The notes under the pieces: model-generated | Database searches by the model: none | Told to the model about the DNA's origin: nothing | The model's input: the letters and a program-made list of their open reading frames with translations, nothing else | Position numbers and translations under genes: made by a program | Assembly: GCA_942486035.1 (NCBI GenBank) | Contig: CALNXK010000360.1 | Coordinates: 27,501-91,500 of the forward strand | Direction of reading: 5' to 3' | DNA length: 64,000 nt | Source: Porites lobata | Taxonomy: Eukaryota; Cnidaria; Anthozoa; Scleractinia; Poritidae | Shown: piece by piece, positions 32,657 to 46,100 of the stretch | Position numbering within the stretch: the first letter of the stretch is position 1 | Layout: every line of letters begins with the position of its first letter

Positions 32657-35600
32657 GTGATGAGTTAAGTACGGCAAAAGAGCGGCGTCTGAATCAATTT
32701 GGTACGGCAGTTTTAGTTTGGTGCGGCAAAAGTTCGACAGACTCTGTCGAACTTTTGTCGAACTTAACTTAGGCTCGACACAGTGTCGCTCCAAAGTCAA
32801 ACTTATTCAGTTAGGTTCGGTACATGAAAAGCACGGCGTCTGAACCAGGCCTTAGAATGAGTTGAACCTGAATTAGCTCCATATTGGTATTCAATACTTT
32901 TAGCCTCAAAACTCTAGTCAGTTTGAATAGCCTTAAAATTCCTATTTAGAATTAACGAAACTGACATGCATGGCCTGAAAATTTCATGGGAGAAAAACTA
33001 AAAGGATTAACACTTAACTAGTTTAGAAATGATTGGTTCTTAGGCGGCTAAGTGCTGACATGAGGAGCCTAAGGCTCTGTATGATAAATAAAATCAAAAC
33101 GAACTCCGAAAGAAAGAAGGAAAGAAAGAATTTAATAATGCCTTACCAACGACTTAAGCTCGAGCAAACAATGAAATTCCTCTAAAACTCCGCCGTCTGA
33201 TGAGTCGAGATTGTTCGAGTACGCGACTTAAATTTGTAATTTGCCACATTTGTTATGATAAGCTAAATTCGGTATTTAATTATTTACGACCCATGGAGAC
33301 TGTTCGACGCCAATCCATAAAAGCCGCACACTAGGTACATTATACTGAAATAAAACCGCACAAGCGATGTGTTTTATATTATTTCCAAAAAATTCTGTCA
33401 ACACTGACTTCTATATTAACAGCCGCTTTATTTCTGCTCTAACTTGACGTTTCATTAACATGACATGAGATTTTTGGGACAAATACATATTTTGCTATTT
33501 AAATCCTATGGTGTCTTTATGATTTTAACATTTCTGAGCTCGCTTTTGTTTTAGACATGAAGCGCACTGACAAACCATCGATGCTATCCGTGACAAAGTT
33601 ATTACGCTATTGTTACGATCTCACTGTTCTAGCTTTAAACACTGTTTTGCATTTAACGTGTGGGGATCAACTATTAGACTAATGACTAGCACGATTTTAT
33701 CGTAAAGCAAGTGTTTGCAGCGCAAAACATTGCATTACCAATGACACAATTTTTCGCTTCTTTTGTGTTTTCTAGTCATGTTAAATGCTTATCTATCTAT
33801 TTACTCTTTAAAAACGATGGTCTTCGCGCGTAGAAACAAAAGAAATACATGGCGGTTGATCAGTTACATTCACGGTTTATAGACTAAACCAGTTTCTAGC
33901 TGCATATGACCCACTTAACCTTCAGAATACACAGGTCAGTCAAAATCACTTCCATAAGTTACCTAAAGTATTTTTCTCCATTTTATCAGTCTGGGACTGA
34001 CTAAGTACGTGAAAATTCTTGGTGATTTTTAATTTTGATGGTAATAAAACAATCCAATTTTAAGTTCTAGGTTTTCAGTCAGTTTAATTTATCCAGTCAA
34101 CTTCAGTCTATCACTGAGAAAAACTTTGACTGAGAATCAGATCTCTGTCGATTGTAGAGCCTTTCTGGGTTATTCACTCAAGTATGTCTGATCAAAGAAA
34201 GAAAAAAATTCTCACCTTTGCAATAGTCGCCGAAGATAACCTGGATAGATTATCAATTTCTTAAAACAACGAACTTTTGATACTACTTGACAAGACGTGA
34301 TGTTATTTTAAACGTTAGACGAGGCAACCTGCTGTGAAACAATTTTTCTCGATTTTTACGTCGGTTTCACTTGGTTTTGGCTCAACAAAACTTAACCACT
34401 GCTCACTCTTTTGCATAAAAGCGCAGGGTGGCAAAAGTTCGTAATTTATTTATCGTGCAGCAACCGTATCTGTGTTAATAGATAGATCAGGATTTCGGGC
34501 GACAAAGCTACTCATTGTTTCTTAATAACTTTAACCACAATCTGGTTACTTTGTTTTAGCTTTGGAAAATTGCAGCTAATGAAGGCAAAGTCAAGGCCAG
34601 ACGGGAAAAAAATTAAAATTGAACCGTAGCCCAAGTGCTGAAAACACCAGCAGGAGACACCAGTAGTAGTTTTTGCTGACAGCCAAGTCAGAGAGATAAG
34701 GCATTACTCGTGAGAGAGTTGATGGCCATACGAAGCTCGGTGAACAAGACACTGATGACTTTTGATACTGAATCAGGCAATCTCTCAGTAAAGCCTCAGC
34801 TTATAACTGATACACGTTTTATAGGGAACCGTGACCACAACGACCTCACATATGGGTGTCGTTATACATGATTAATTAACATAATAACAGATAGAAACAG
34901 GTAGTTGTTGTGATGTGGGTGTGAATTACAATGTGCCGCGCTGATTTCAGCTAACTCCAACCACTGTAAGTGTCGCTATCGAGAAATTGTACCACACTGA
35001 ATAAGCTTCTTAACTTAAATTTAGAACAAATTTAAACCGTTAATAAATTGAACCATCGATCAACGACTCGAACAGTCCTGTTCCCGTCGCCTAATTGCGT
35101 GCTACAACAAGATCCCTGGGAATGGGCCCCGCACACACTCTAGGAACATCCTTGATTTTCTTTCGCATCAAATGAGTACCTTTCACCTGTTCCAATCTTA
35201 CCAAAAATTTAGGAAATCTCTCAAACAGCACCCATCTTCTTTGGATTACCCTTTTATTCAGTGGTAGTTCAATTGTCTTTGAGGCATCAGATAATTTCGC
35301 AAGTATAATTTCAAATTGACATACCTTCTGTTGCGTACTATTCGTGTCTTGTTCGTCTATTTCACTATCGGCAAAACTGGAATGGCACGGTTAAAATCAA
35401 CACGATACTTCAATACTACTTTATGTCAGAAACTCTCTACTTAAAATGGATATGAAAAAGGCATTTACTTGCAGTAAAGCTACACGAAACATAAGTTTTC
35501 CTTATCTTTAATAATGCTATTATATTATTTATAGGCTATTATTCAAGTTTTATCGAAAGTTGTTTTCTGAGTTTTAGCTCGATTTCTGGATTTTAGCAAT

Positions 35601-38600
35601 CTCTCTTTCAATTTGGACTGAGAATTTGGAGTCAATTTATGCAGTTCTCTAACTCAGGGACAATACTGACAGGTCCCATTCACTGGCGAAGTTCGCAAGA
35701 TAGCTTTATAATTTACAATTTTAAGTGAAGCGAGAGACAAATGTCCACGTTTTCTTCCTACCGCAAACCAAATTAATGCTTAACGTCGAACACCGCAGGC
35801 AATTCCATTATCACCGCGAAACTAGGACCAAATTATACTTGGCTGGCTAAACATACCTATAAATAAAGCACATTTAGACAAAATATTCTTAACCACGATC
35901 AGAGATAAATATTTAGACGGAGAGACATGTAACTGCTACTTAATTGTTAATGCCGAGGGCCTGAACGAACCTAAAACGCAGCTATCCGCAAAATTGGATT
36001 AAGGTTTCACTTATAATGGTGTTAAAATCAAAATTCACAACAAATTCAATTATTTTTTTGCGTATCTCCTAAACTGACTTTGAAACTGGAAGGATAAACA
36101 ATGTAGCGGAAGAGAGGCGGTTTTTAGGAACTCTTCCCTTGATGCCTCACGACCTTCAGCGACCTTCCTTTGTACATTATCTACCCAGCCAAATTGCCGT
36201 ATAAATTGTAAATAGCAGTTCCAGGCATTTTCATTTAATCATTACATATAGCAACTCTTTTCTCACTGTGCAAATTTTCAGGTTAATCTGTCGTGTTCTT
36301 AGCCTGAATTTCATCCGATTGCTTCGAGTCGTTTTCTCCTCTCAGAAACTGAGGGAGTAATAACGACTCGAAGTAATCGGATGAAATTCAGGCCATCGTG
36401 TTCTACATCTTGATGCAATTAATTGGGCTCGTTTTCACAAGAAAGCTTGCATTTAGCTTCGTTTTGAAAGTGAGATTTTTTGGAACTCGGTAGCTAGCCG
36501 ATTGCATAGATATCGATAGAAAGAGGGACAACTGAAGACGCGGAAGCTCTGCCCTTACTGCAGCATTGAAGAAATTGGCGGGAAATTTCACAAGAAGAAA
36601 TAACCGAAATGCAGTCTAAAAACATCGCAAGAATAGCAAAAATAATGACCTTGAAATGAAAACGCGCGAACAAAACAGAAACAACAAACGTACGGAAATA
36701 GAGCGATTTGATTGGTTTATTGAAAGGATACAAACGCGCGTGGCTTTTGGTTGGTTAAGCGAACGTTCGGGTGAAAAAACTTCACGCCCGAGAACTTTCG
36801 ACCACAATCTTCAAAGGTCTACACTCTTATAGACCATAGAAATGACGTCATAAAATGTTCAAAACTCAAGTAAAACCACGAGCCGCAGGCGAGTGGTTTC
36901 ACTGCAAAGTTTTGAACATTTTAACGTGTCATAAGAGTGCATGGAAAATCATGTTGTGGTCGAGTTGTTTTTTACAATAACATTTAGGGCGTGATCAGGA
37001 GCCCCATTCAACCAAAATTTCCGGAGATTTCGGTCCAAAACTCAATGGATCGGTTCGGTCCAACGGGAAAAGTTTCGAAAAACTGGTCTACCTTTTGAGG
37101 TGGACCACTTTTCCCTGTCGGACCGGTCTGAATTTTGGATGAATGGATCGCGTCCTTAGTTTTAGTTTCCTGCGAAGTATCTCGGAAAATCACGCGTGAC
37201 ATGTTACGTCATTTCCATGGTCTATACTCTCATTGACCATGGCTCTCGACCAATCAGCGCGCTAGGATTCGCTCTGTTGTTGTACAAAAATCAATCGATA
37301 CTTCGCTTTGACGTCATACTGCAACACGATTGGCCAATCGAACAATGCCTTCTCCATATTAGGGTTTTCTTCGGCGGGAAAACGCACGAAGAGGCCATGT
37401 TTTGATCTTTTCATCCATTGACCGATAAAACACATAACGAACACTTACTGAAACCATTTTTCAAGGTCATACGAAAATCGATCTAACAATGTTCGACGAC
37501 CCTAGAACTCACTCACATAGTGATTCACAGACACAAAAAACTTTAATGATTTGGTATTTACACGGCACGGAATGCAGTATCCCCAAAACTGCTTTCCATT
37601 AATGTGCATATTAATAACAATGGAAGGGTCAGCTAACTTTTCTTGAAACGACCATTCGATACCCTTAACACTCATTTTAAGGTATCTCGGTCAGAAGTGC
37701 CTGGAAAGAATGCAATTTCAATTACTTCGAAACTTTTAACGATTATATTTTGATCGAAAAGAAGAAACCAAAGTTAACGCATTACATGCATGAAATAAAT
37801 ATTCTCGTCAGGAGCAAAAAGAAACATCGAACCATAGATCATTTTACCATCAAGACGACCTTTTTTAAAGACTTTCATATTCTTAGTGACTTGTATATAG
37901 TACGAAAAGAAAAGGGCGAAATGAAAAAAAAAAAACAGTGTTGATGGGTTAAATTGCTTTTAATCGCTCCGTGCGTTAAAGAAATGGTTAAAAAGTAGCA
38001 GTATGTTGTTACTTAAGAAAATTCCGAGACATTTTTCGAATATTTGAGCAAAAAATAAGAAGATATGGTTTGAGTTTTTTTAAAGTCGATTCTTGATTGA
38101 CCCGTTCAGGAAGTAATTGTACCTCACGATACATAGGTCACATTATGTTCATGGTGTCGATACAAAGGATTAGCACTGCGCAATTTTGAACCACAAATAA
38201 AAATATATTTAACCTTACATTAAGTACTAAACGAAAGTATTAGCAAACCACAAATCTGACTCACCTAGGTTGGGTACAAAAGGCAGGAATTGCTAACGGC
38301 CAGCAATCATGTGGAAGTAATCGTTAAACTGACTTTGACTGAGAGACCATTGAATTTAATTTGAATTCATTTCTTTGCCTCGTGAAACGAAGAAGGCAAC
38401 CCTTCAGGGAACCCAAATAAACCCTGAACGAAGGGAAGACAGCTTAAGTCGTTGTTTAAGATGCGCAAAACAAAGCCGCTGCTCTGTAAAAAGTTGATCG
38501 TTCGTTGTAAGATTTAGTGTGATTGTAAAGCTAAAGATAATATATTCAGTACGCACTTGAAAATTCTGCGTAACCTCAAAAAACTTACATTATTAATAAC

Positions 38601-38742
38601 TGTTTGGAGCAGCTGCCTATATTAAGAGCACCGGAAAAAGCGTCTGAGAATTAACAACAACCATGAACAGACTGTCATTACAAAAGTTTCATATAAAAGC
38701 AGGTTAATGATGTCTTCCTACCTCGACCTGAGACCCCGTTAA
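29371..38742 (-). CDS. Speculative gene built of very short exons
   Basis: Ten minus-strand segments with AG/GT borders chain in phase: 38722-38742, 38265-38292, 37449-37482, 35325-35376, 34216-34240, 33147-33181, 30497-30513, 30230-30278, 29951-29982, 29371-29413 (stop TGA). They would encode about 111 aa, including FADSEIDEQDTNSTQQK and VKNFEQNYRRVFEQAK. An open segment 39768-39941 ends in a phase-0 donor and could be a first exon, with a hydrophobic stretch before the donor. The two longest segments look most coding-like. Caution: such short windows are often open by chance, I chose among alternatives, and some acceptors are weak, especially for 30497-30513. No homology is recognised. Confidence 0.2.
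30133..30170. repeat. (AT)n microsatellite
   Basis: An uninterrupted run of about 19 AT units lies between AGAGAATAT and TTTTTCC. It would be polymorphic in length between individuals. Confidence 0.95.
31401..31586. repeat. Fold-back element, TATAGACCATAGAAATGAC family
   Basis: The left arm ATTTTCCATGGTCTACGCTC continues with TCATAGACCATAGAAATGAC. The right arm GTCATTTCTATGGTCTATAA continues with GAGTGTAG and ends CATGGAAAATTATGGTCGAT. The centre contains GTTCAAAAC and its inverted form GTTTTGAAC. A relative sits at 36799-36985, and a flanking piece at 31255-31380 (GCTGATTGGTCGAG, GGTCTATGAGAGTG) recurs in inverse order near 37200-37270. Confidence 0.8.
32605..32858. repeat. MITE with GGTTCAGACGCCG ends
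   Basis: The left end CCCGGTTCAGACAGACGCCG (about 32616) is matched by CACGGCGTCTGAACCAGGCC at about 32833-32852. Inside, TTCGACAGACTCTGTCGAA is a perfect palindrome, and GCGGCAAAAG-type words are repeated. Non-coding. Confidence 0.75.
36302..36392. repeat. Short fold-back element (about 91 bp)
   Basis: GCCTGAATTTCATCCGATT followed by GCTTCGAGTCGTT at the left is mirrored by AACGACTCGAAGTAATCGG and ATGAAATTCAGGC at the right, with one mismatch and a loop of about 27 bases. Transcripts would form a strong hairpin. Confidence 0.85.
36799..36985. repeat. Fold-back element, second copy of the TATAGACCATAGAAATGAC family
   Basis: It begins CGACCACAATCTTCAAAGGT and has TATAGACCATAGAAATGACG, GTTCAAAACTC, the inverted GTTTTGAACATTT, and ends ATGTTGTGGTCGAG. 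The match to 31401-31586 extends across most of the arms, so both derive from one mobile family. Confidence 0.75.
36990..37160. repeat. Imperfect inverted-repeat segment with CGGTCC words
   Basis: CCATTCAACCAAAATTTCCG near 37002 is roughly mirrored by TGAATTTTGGATGAATGGAT near 37127. TCGGTCCAACGGGAAAAG and CTTTTCCCTGTCGGACCG are a clearer inverted pair inside. It is probably a MITE. Confidence 0.6.
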
Positions 38743-41700
38743 CTGTCATTGCTCTTTATGGTTAAAAAAATACAGTTTTCAAACACGAGCCGGCGATTAC
38801 AATAAAACCAATTTCAGTTTAGTTAGATGAAGAAAAAACATAAGAAAAAAGGCAATTTATTGGCAGGAATCATAATTTAAGAAAAAAAATAAGGATTAAA
38901 AGAGCATAACAATTAATAATTTAAGAGATAAAAGTGATCGAAAATGAAATAAAAGTACTTGTCATCCGGATAAATAAAATTTGAAAACAATAATCGAAGA
39001 AATTTAAAACATTGCTAGCTTTATTTTGCGAGCGTAAATCCCGAGTTCTCCCTTACAGATAACACTAGAAATAACATCAGGAAAGGAAACACTGGAATCT
39101 AAAAATCTGTCCGATTTAGCAAAACTTTGTGTTTTTTGTTTATTTCAACTAAAATGTAGCTTGGCTAAACACTCGGTTCAATGGCTCGAATGATTGTCGA
39201 GGCTTAAATAAACTGAAACACTGATTAACAGCAATTAAGAGAGAAGTCAACTAAAACACATGTAATCGTCAAAATATGTTTGCATGGATTAAATAATAAA
39301 GCGGGAGTCTAAACCGAACTCCGCGCCAAAGAGCAATGATGATAATAGCACAAGATGATAACTTTCTTGAAAACAGTGAGGAACTTCCGCGTAGCATTAA
39401 TATTTGCGGGTACATCAAACAGTTAGTTCCCGCAGGTTAGCTTAGCCTGGCCAGAAAAATTAACTTCCTATTTTCTCCCAAGGTCAAATAGTAACATGTT
39501 TAACTTGACGACAGGCGGGTTTTGCCGCTTTTTTGTTTGTTTCCCCAACACATCTAGGTTGAAAGAAACCCGTATGTCTCACCCGCCAAGAGAAACAAGC
39601 ATTGTTATTCCGACCTACGCCAAAAAATGGTTACCATGACGTCACCACCACAAGTAGGAGACGTCTGCACGAATGCAATGACGTATAGCTATCTCTCAAC
39701 CAATCAACGAACGGCTTTTATTTCGGTTAGAGTGTAACTAACTGCCCGCCAGTGCGCACGCGCATACCTGAAAATATAGACGAAAAACGAAAAGCAAAGA
39801 AACAAATATAAAATTAGGGATGGCTGAAGGGGGAAACTTGCAGGGTATATTTTTTTGATGATTGATCTCCAGATTATCAAGTGTATAAAAAAATTTATCG
39901 AGCCGTTTTTGAATAATGCGAAATTTGTATGCATGGACCAAATTACGTGCAAAAACTGCAACAAAAGCAGCGGAATGCAGGTTAATAAAATTCTTCTAAC
40001 TTGCGATCGCCCAGAGCAATTCCCCTCTTTTTTTTGTACGCAGTTTTCAATGGAATCAAACCACTATGAGATGAAGCCGCGTTTCCAAAGCTTATCATTT
40101 TCTTAAAATATTAGCTAATTGTGTGGATAGCATGCTATTTCACTGTTTTTATGACTCTTGAGACTCTGTTTCAAAATATTTCCTAAACGCTTTTATAGAA
40201 TTTGCTCAAACTTTGCCACAATCGGGGCAATTATGGCAGGTACATACTCCCTTAAGCGATTTCTTAAGAAAAACTCGCAGCACAGAGAAACACAAAGATC
40301 AATTCAAAAAGCTAAAGGCGTCATTACGTTGCCATGGCGACTCCGACTGCAATAAAACCCAGATCATAAGAAATTTTCATCTTTATATAATACAGTTGTG
40401 GGAACTTTTTACCCATATCTTTACTCATGCCGACGTTGTTAATGCTCAAACTTGGGAGGTATCCCCTCCTAAAAGATCCGGTCGAGCCACCTTACAAAAA
40501 AAAAGCGAAACAAACAAAGAATTAAAAATGCGGTTCTGAGAATATGACGAAGTTCGAGTATACGCTACAATAGCGTCTTGTTTTGTCTACGCTTTGCCTC
40601 GAACTCTTGCCTGCAGCTCGCACGCATGTTGTTGAGGTTCAACCGAATGGCGTATGATTACTTGGCGCAGCGCTTATCTGGTAGTCAGCCATCTCCACCC
40701 CTTAACCAGTGAGGGGGCGAGGGGAAGGGAGAGAGAGATCCCAGAAGATCTCATTCATCGGCTAGCTGTTAGAAGCTATAAGGAATGTTTGGAGCCCACG
40801 GCTAATTATGTCAGAACGGTCTACAGAAAAAAAAAAATTATTCCTAAAAAATACAATAGTTTGCATGCGTTTAACTACGACTGAGCTATACTATTTTTCT
40901 AATGAAGATCAGGTAATTGCCAGTCCAAACTGCTATCCAGAAATGAAAAAATACATTTTACTTAATCGGGTAGGTTTTTATCGTTCACGTATCCTTTAAA
41001 AAAGAAAAGTTAATTTAAACTAGAAGAAATTCTGCGTTGCTAATCGAATGTGCGAAACAACCATTCAGTATGGGATTGTAATCATCATAACTTTGAAATA
41101 ACCAATTATACAAATTTGTATTAATTTTTGCAGGTTAACAACTTATTGTTAATTTGAAGCAATCAATTTCATCATTTGTCTTACTTCCTCAATTTGTACG
41201 GTTGTCCTGTTTTCTCGTTCCTCTTTGTTCAGTAAAGTACACGTTCCACCAACTTCCGCGACGTTTGGGGAATATGTTTGGTAGGAAACTACAGTTTTAC
41301 GAGCCGACAATTTTCATGGAAATTTTTTCCTGTTTGTTCCAAATGGTTGCCAAGAAATGACAGGTTCTCTGTAAAGCAGTTCAAGCAATAAACACGTTTA
41401 ATTGATAGCCTAGGTTTTTAATTAAAACTAGACAAGGAAGTGGGAAAAGGAGTTTTATTTGCAGGCCTGAAACGTTCGCATATTCAGTATTACTTTTCGA
41501 CTTCACATTTTATTCCACTAGCCATAAAACAATATTCTCCGTTACACTCAAATCCCTTCCAAAGAAGACTTATACACGAGCCTTGACGTGAGTTCCAACG
41601 ATTAAACTCACAAAGTTTCTGACATGTTTAAAATATCAAACAGCTCTTGAAAGCAAATGAAAGAGCTCAAAAAAAGCTACCCCCTGCAGCTTGCTAGCCA

Positions 41701-42204
41701 TGTTTGTTGATTAATTTTGCTATAAATATTCTTCACGAGCAGTATAAACAACATGTACTTTAGAAAAAAGCTAATGTTTCTATTTACCTTAGAGGCAGCA
41801 TAAAGGTACAATGTATTTTATTGATCAACACTTTGTGACAGCTCCATTTCGCAAGTTTCGGACAAATGTAAACTAAATAGTGCGAAGACTGTTGCATACG
41901 AAAACACTATCAAAAAACAGAGGTTTCACAACAGAGACAGATAGTACTACTGTAGTGCGAAGAGCGAAATACACTGACATCAAGAATTTGTCGACACTTC
42001 GGATCCCATTTTAAGTTTCTTTGAAAGGCCGTTCAGGAAAGAATTTTCAATGTGATAAAAGGCTTTGTTGGCATAAATGTTTTTTCCTCAGTTCGACTTG
42101 CTTATTCAATCTATAGTTGAATAAGGGAACGCCGGTAGTTTATAAAGAAGGTTTTAGCTGCGGGACAATTAAGATGTTTCAGTGTGACAGTTGAGGTCTG
42201 AGGC
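38743..42204. other. Intergenic stretch, no gene recognised
   Basis: AT-rich DNA with only short ORFs. The possible first exon of the speculative small-exon gene (39768-39941, minus) is here. A purine-rich block GGGGCGAGGGGAAGGGAGAG lies near 40713-40735. No RNA gene or repeat with clear ends was seen. Confidence 0.35.
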
Positions 42205-42585
42205 CCTGTCCACACTAATGCGTTTTTAAAAGTATGCGTTTTCGTTGTCATCAACATCGCATCGATCGATTCGCGTCCACACTACCGTTTTGCTGCGTTT
42301 TCGACTGTCCACGCTATAACGTTCGACAACGAATTGCACGTTGTGACGTAAGCTGAACCCTATGCGCACACGACAGGCACACACGCCTGCGATATTTTCG
42401 GTCATCGTTTTTATTTTTGTGCGTTTTTCGACCGCCAACCCTAATACGATATGTGTTTTCGTTTCGATCCACTTTCACGAGCATTTTCAAATCGATGTCG
42501 CTCAGCGTATTAGTGTAGACGAAAGGCCTAAACGCATCCAAATGTGTGCGTTTTCAAACGAAACGTCACTAGTGTAGACGGGGAC
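42205..42585. repeat. MITE with CTGTCCACACTAATGCG ends
   Basis: The left end CCTGTCCACACTAATGCGTT and the right end CACTAGTGTAGACGGGGAC are terminal inverted repeats. Inner words such as GCGTTTTCG and its inverse CGAAAACGC recur. The overlapping ORFs in this span come from the inverted layout and are not genes. Confidence 0.75.
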
Positions 42586-43188
42586 TGAGAGAGTTGGCGT
42601 TTTCTATTACTGACTAATTTGTGGATGTGGAAAACTCTCTCTCAAGGTTTTGATGAGACGTTAGGATACACAAAGGACCCACAGCCGACAGGATAACATT
42701 TTTGCCTTTATAATAACGTAGTTATGGTGGACCCCTCTACAACGCCGGCCCAAACGGGTTAGGCAGTACAATAAACAACGCTTTCTCACTGTCTGATAAT
42801 ATTTTACTCACTGTCGCTGAACTATTTCCACCTCTTCCAGCGACTTAAAAGTAAATTTGTAATCTCGCGAAAGGAAATGTCCTTTTTGCCCTAAAATCGT
42901 TGTCTTTAACGCGATTCTGTCTTAACTTCTCAGCCGCATGTGAAACGGTTATGAGAACCGAGATGAAAAAATTCCAACTGCGAGAAAAGGGCAAGTTCTT
43001 TGTCTGCCTTTTTTTATCTGGGAAAAGAAAACCATGTTGAAGGTTACTTCAGTCATAATTCTTGAAAAAAACTTCAGGCCCACGAAACATCAGTCTTGTG
43101 ATAAATTAAACTTGTGGTTTAGTCACACTGTCCTTGCGTTACGCTAAAGTGTTCCGTAATGTGTCCGTGTCACGCAATAAGTAACGCC
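42586..43188. other. Probable 3' flank of CCT5
   Basis: This lies directly downstream of the CCT5 stop codon on the minus strand, so it should hold its 3' UTR. I could not fix a polyadenylation site. No separate gene was seen. Confidence 0.4.
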
Positions 43189-46100
43189 TCAGGACCCTTC
43201 TCCTTGTGTTCTAATATCATCAATCTTGAGAATCATCTTGACAAGCTGAGTAGCTAAGCTTATCTGTTGTTTCTTGCCAATCAGCGTCTCTATCACATGC
43301 TGCTCTTTCATATCTGAAAAAAAAAAAAAAAATTTAGCAACTTCCCTCTCCCCTCCCAGGAGTTTATCAAGAAACCCCTGGTAGGGGAGAGTGAGAGTGC
43401 TAATTGTTCAAACTATTTGTCAGTTGATGAGCTTGTGAACTGGTGCCTTGCTAATTAAGGGGGAACCTTACCACCTCAGAAGCAGCCTCCGACAGGTAAT
43501 AGGGAGCTTACGCAACAACGACAGTCAGCGACGGCTACGAAAACGTCACTTACAAAGTAAATTCGCGCTGCCTCAAGCTTTATCGCGGTTATTACATCTC
43601 GTTTAATTCGTCAAATGTTGGCAAATTTTTCTGGAGTTGAATTCTAAAAGACTGTATCAAAGTTCAGGAAAAGAAAAAGAAAGTCGTTGTCTTGTGTTCC
43701 CGTCCTCGACAGAGACGTGAAATTAGGCAGTTTCACGTCGTAGTCGTGCAACGACGGGGACTTAAAAGGGACGAATGATCTTACCATTGATTCCTCTGTC
43801 CATACAGTCCACTCCCAATCTGGGATTGCCTTCAGCAACTTGTCTGGATTTAATGTCTGCTACAGTTTGAATAGGATTTAACCCTGAGTTCTCTGCTAGT
43901 GCCAGTGGTATAGCTTCTAGTGCGTCACTGAATGCTCTCATGGCATACTGCTCTAAAGTGGATATCTAGACAAGAAAAATCCATTACTCAGATGAACTGA
44001 TTGGATTTATTAAAATGTTACTGTTAAATAAGTAAAGGGACAACGCTCAGAAGAAACGAGTTCTGATAAAAGAGTTGCCATTGGAGTCTCTTGCAGAGCA
44101 AAACGTTTGGGTCATGTTGATTTCTTAGCAATGTCTTCATCGGTTTGAGGCTCAAGTCCACCCACCCCCCTTGTCCTGCCCAACCCTAACAGGCAATACA
44201 ACAACAACAACAAAAACAAGGTCTTAAACAAACTTTTTTTCTCTCAACCTCTACCCAGTAAGATTTGCCCACATGTGACCACACCCTCCGCCAGAGAAAA
44301 GACTTTTTTCCTTCTTCTAGGTGGGGGTCAGGCTACACATAGCCAAGCGTAAAGTGCGGTTGAATGATTGTTATAGTATATGCCTAATTAGTTGAACAAG
44401 CTTGTTACCTTGTCAGCCTCTTTGGTGACAGCTAGTGAGCAGGCCAGTTCTGTAGCCCCGCCACCATATACAACACGGTTATCACGAACAAGATTCCTTA
44501 CAACGCAAAGTGCATCATGAAGACTTCTTTTAGCCTCTTCTATAATCTGACATTAAAAAATGGGATGAGCCACTGCAGATAAAATTATTGTGCTTCAAAA
44601 GTGAGAATACTGTCCTCAAGATTAAATTAACCCTTTAAGCCCCAATATCCACTTGGCAAATTCTCCAAACTGATCTCTATACTTTTCTTTAAAGAATAAG
44701 TTGAGAGAATTTCATAAAAGATCAAAGCATTTTCTCTTTAGTGATCATTTAATTAATTCTCATAACCTAATCTCTTAACATTGTATGGATATCGTTAGGA
44801 GAAAATTGATGTTGGTCACCATTGAGACTTAAAGGGTTAACAGTAAGTTGGTAAAATGAGTTCAATTAAGAAATATTGGAGCAGGTGTAAAAGGTTAGCC
44901 TGAGAAAATTTGCTTCAACCAATCAGAAGCACTACCAATATCTGGGTAGCGACAGGTTATCAGTATGGAATTTCTGCACTCGTTTCTCAGACATCATTTC
45001 ACAGGGAAACCAGTGGTGGCATCACAAAATGTCAGCTGTTTTCTCAGGCTATACAAAGCTGCGCTTACCATTTTGTTTCCTCCTCGGATAAAGATGGTTA
45101 CAGCTCGTGAGTTGTGACATTCTTCAATAACTAACATTCTATCTTTGGTAGTTCCAAAGCTTAGCTCCTTTACCAGTCCAGCCTTTCCAAGCTTTTCTGT
45201 TGTAAGTTCAGAAAATCTTGGCACAATTCTTCCACCAGTTGCAATAGCAATGAGCTACAAGAAGAACAGAGAATCACTCAACCAAACACTTCAGCATTTT
45301 TTTTTAAATTAATGCTAAAACTAAAGGATTGTGAAAGGGCTTTATTAGCCAGGGCATGTTTTTTGAAAATCTTCCGAAAATTAGAAGGCCAAGAGTACTG
45401 TTGTTATTTACATTAAAGATAGAGGTTTCAATAGTTTTGCAAATACATGTAACATGATAAAACTATCAGTTAAGTGAACAAAAGGAGGTGGTTTGTTAGC
45501 TAGGACCTGTGCTCTTATTCTCTTATGTACATTTTCATTTGAATACTTGATTTCGGAGTTGAAAAGTTACCAGGACTTTCGAGAAACAGACCCCAGGCTT
45601 TAAGACTTGCTGGCTGGGTGCAACGGAATGGGTGAGATGTACAAGTATATGTAGATCAGAAAAATCCCTCAGACTTTCTTTTTTTCAACTTTAAAAGAGT
45701 CAAAAGGCTAGCTGTCTACAAATTACCTCAATTTCAGGTCCTCCAACCCATCTAACAGCAGGCAATTCATTCTGCAGCAAAAGATGGTTGGCTTCATCAT
45801 CAAATCCCCACTGACAGATGGCCAAATTAGCTCCAGTATCCTTAACCTGTTTTACCATCTCTTCAAACTTCTCCTTTTCATATTCACGCAGCTTTTGGTA
45901 GTCTTCAACTGACGTCACATCGAGCTTGTGTTTAGTCTTGGGCTTAGGAGGCTCAAATGGACAGGTCAAGATGGCAAGTTTTGCATCTTTAATAACCTGT
46001 ATGCCAGAAAAAAGTGGATATATATTATAAAGAATTAAGATTGAAACAGAACCAATACACTGTATTATTACAAGGCTGATCACTGTGAAATGCACTAAAC

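Noticed and set aside
42226..42577. Overlapping ORFs on both strands
   Set aside because: They fall entirely inside the MITE at 42205-42585 and mirror each other because of its inverted layout.
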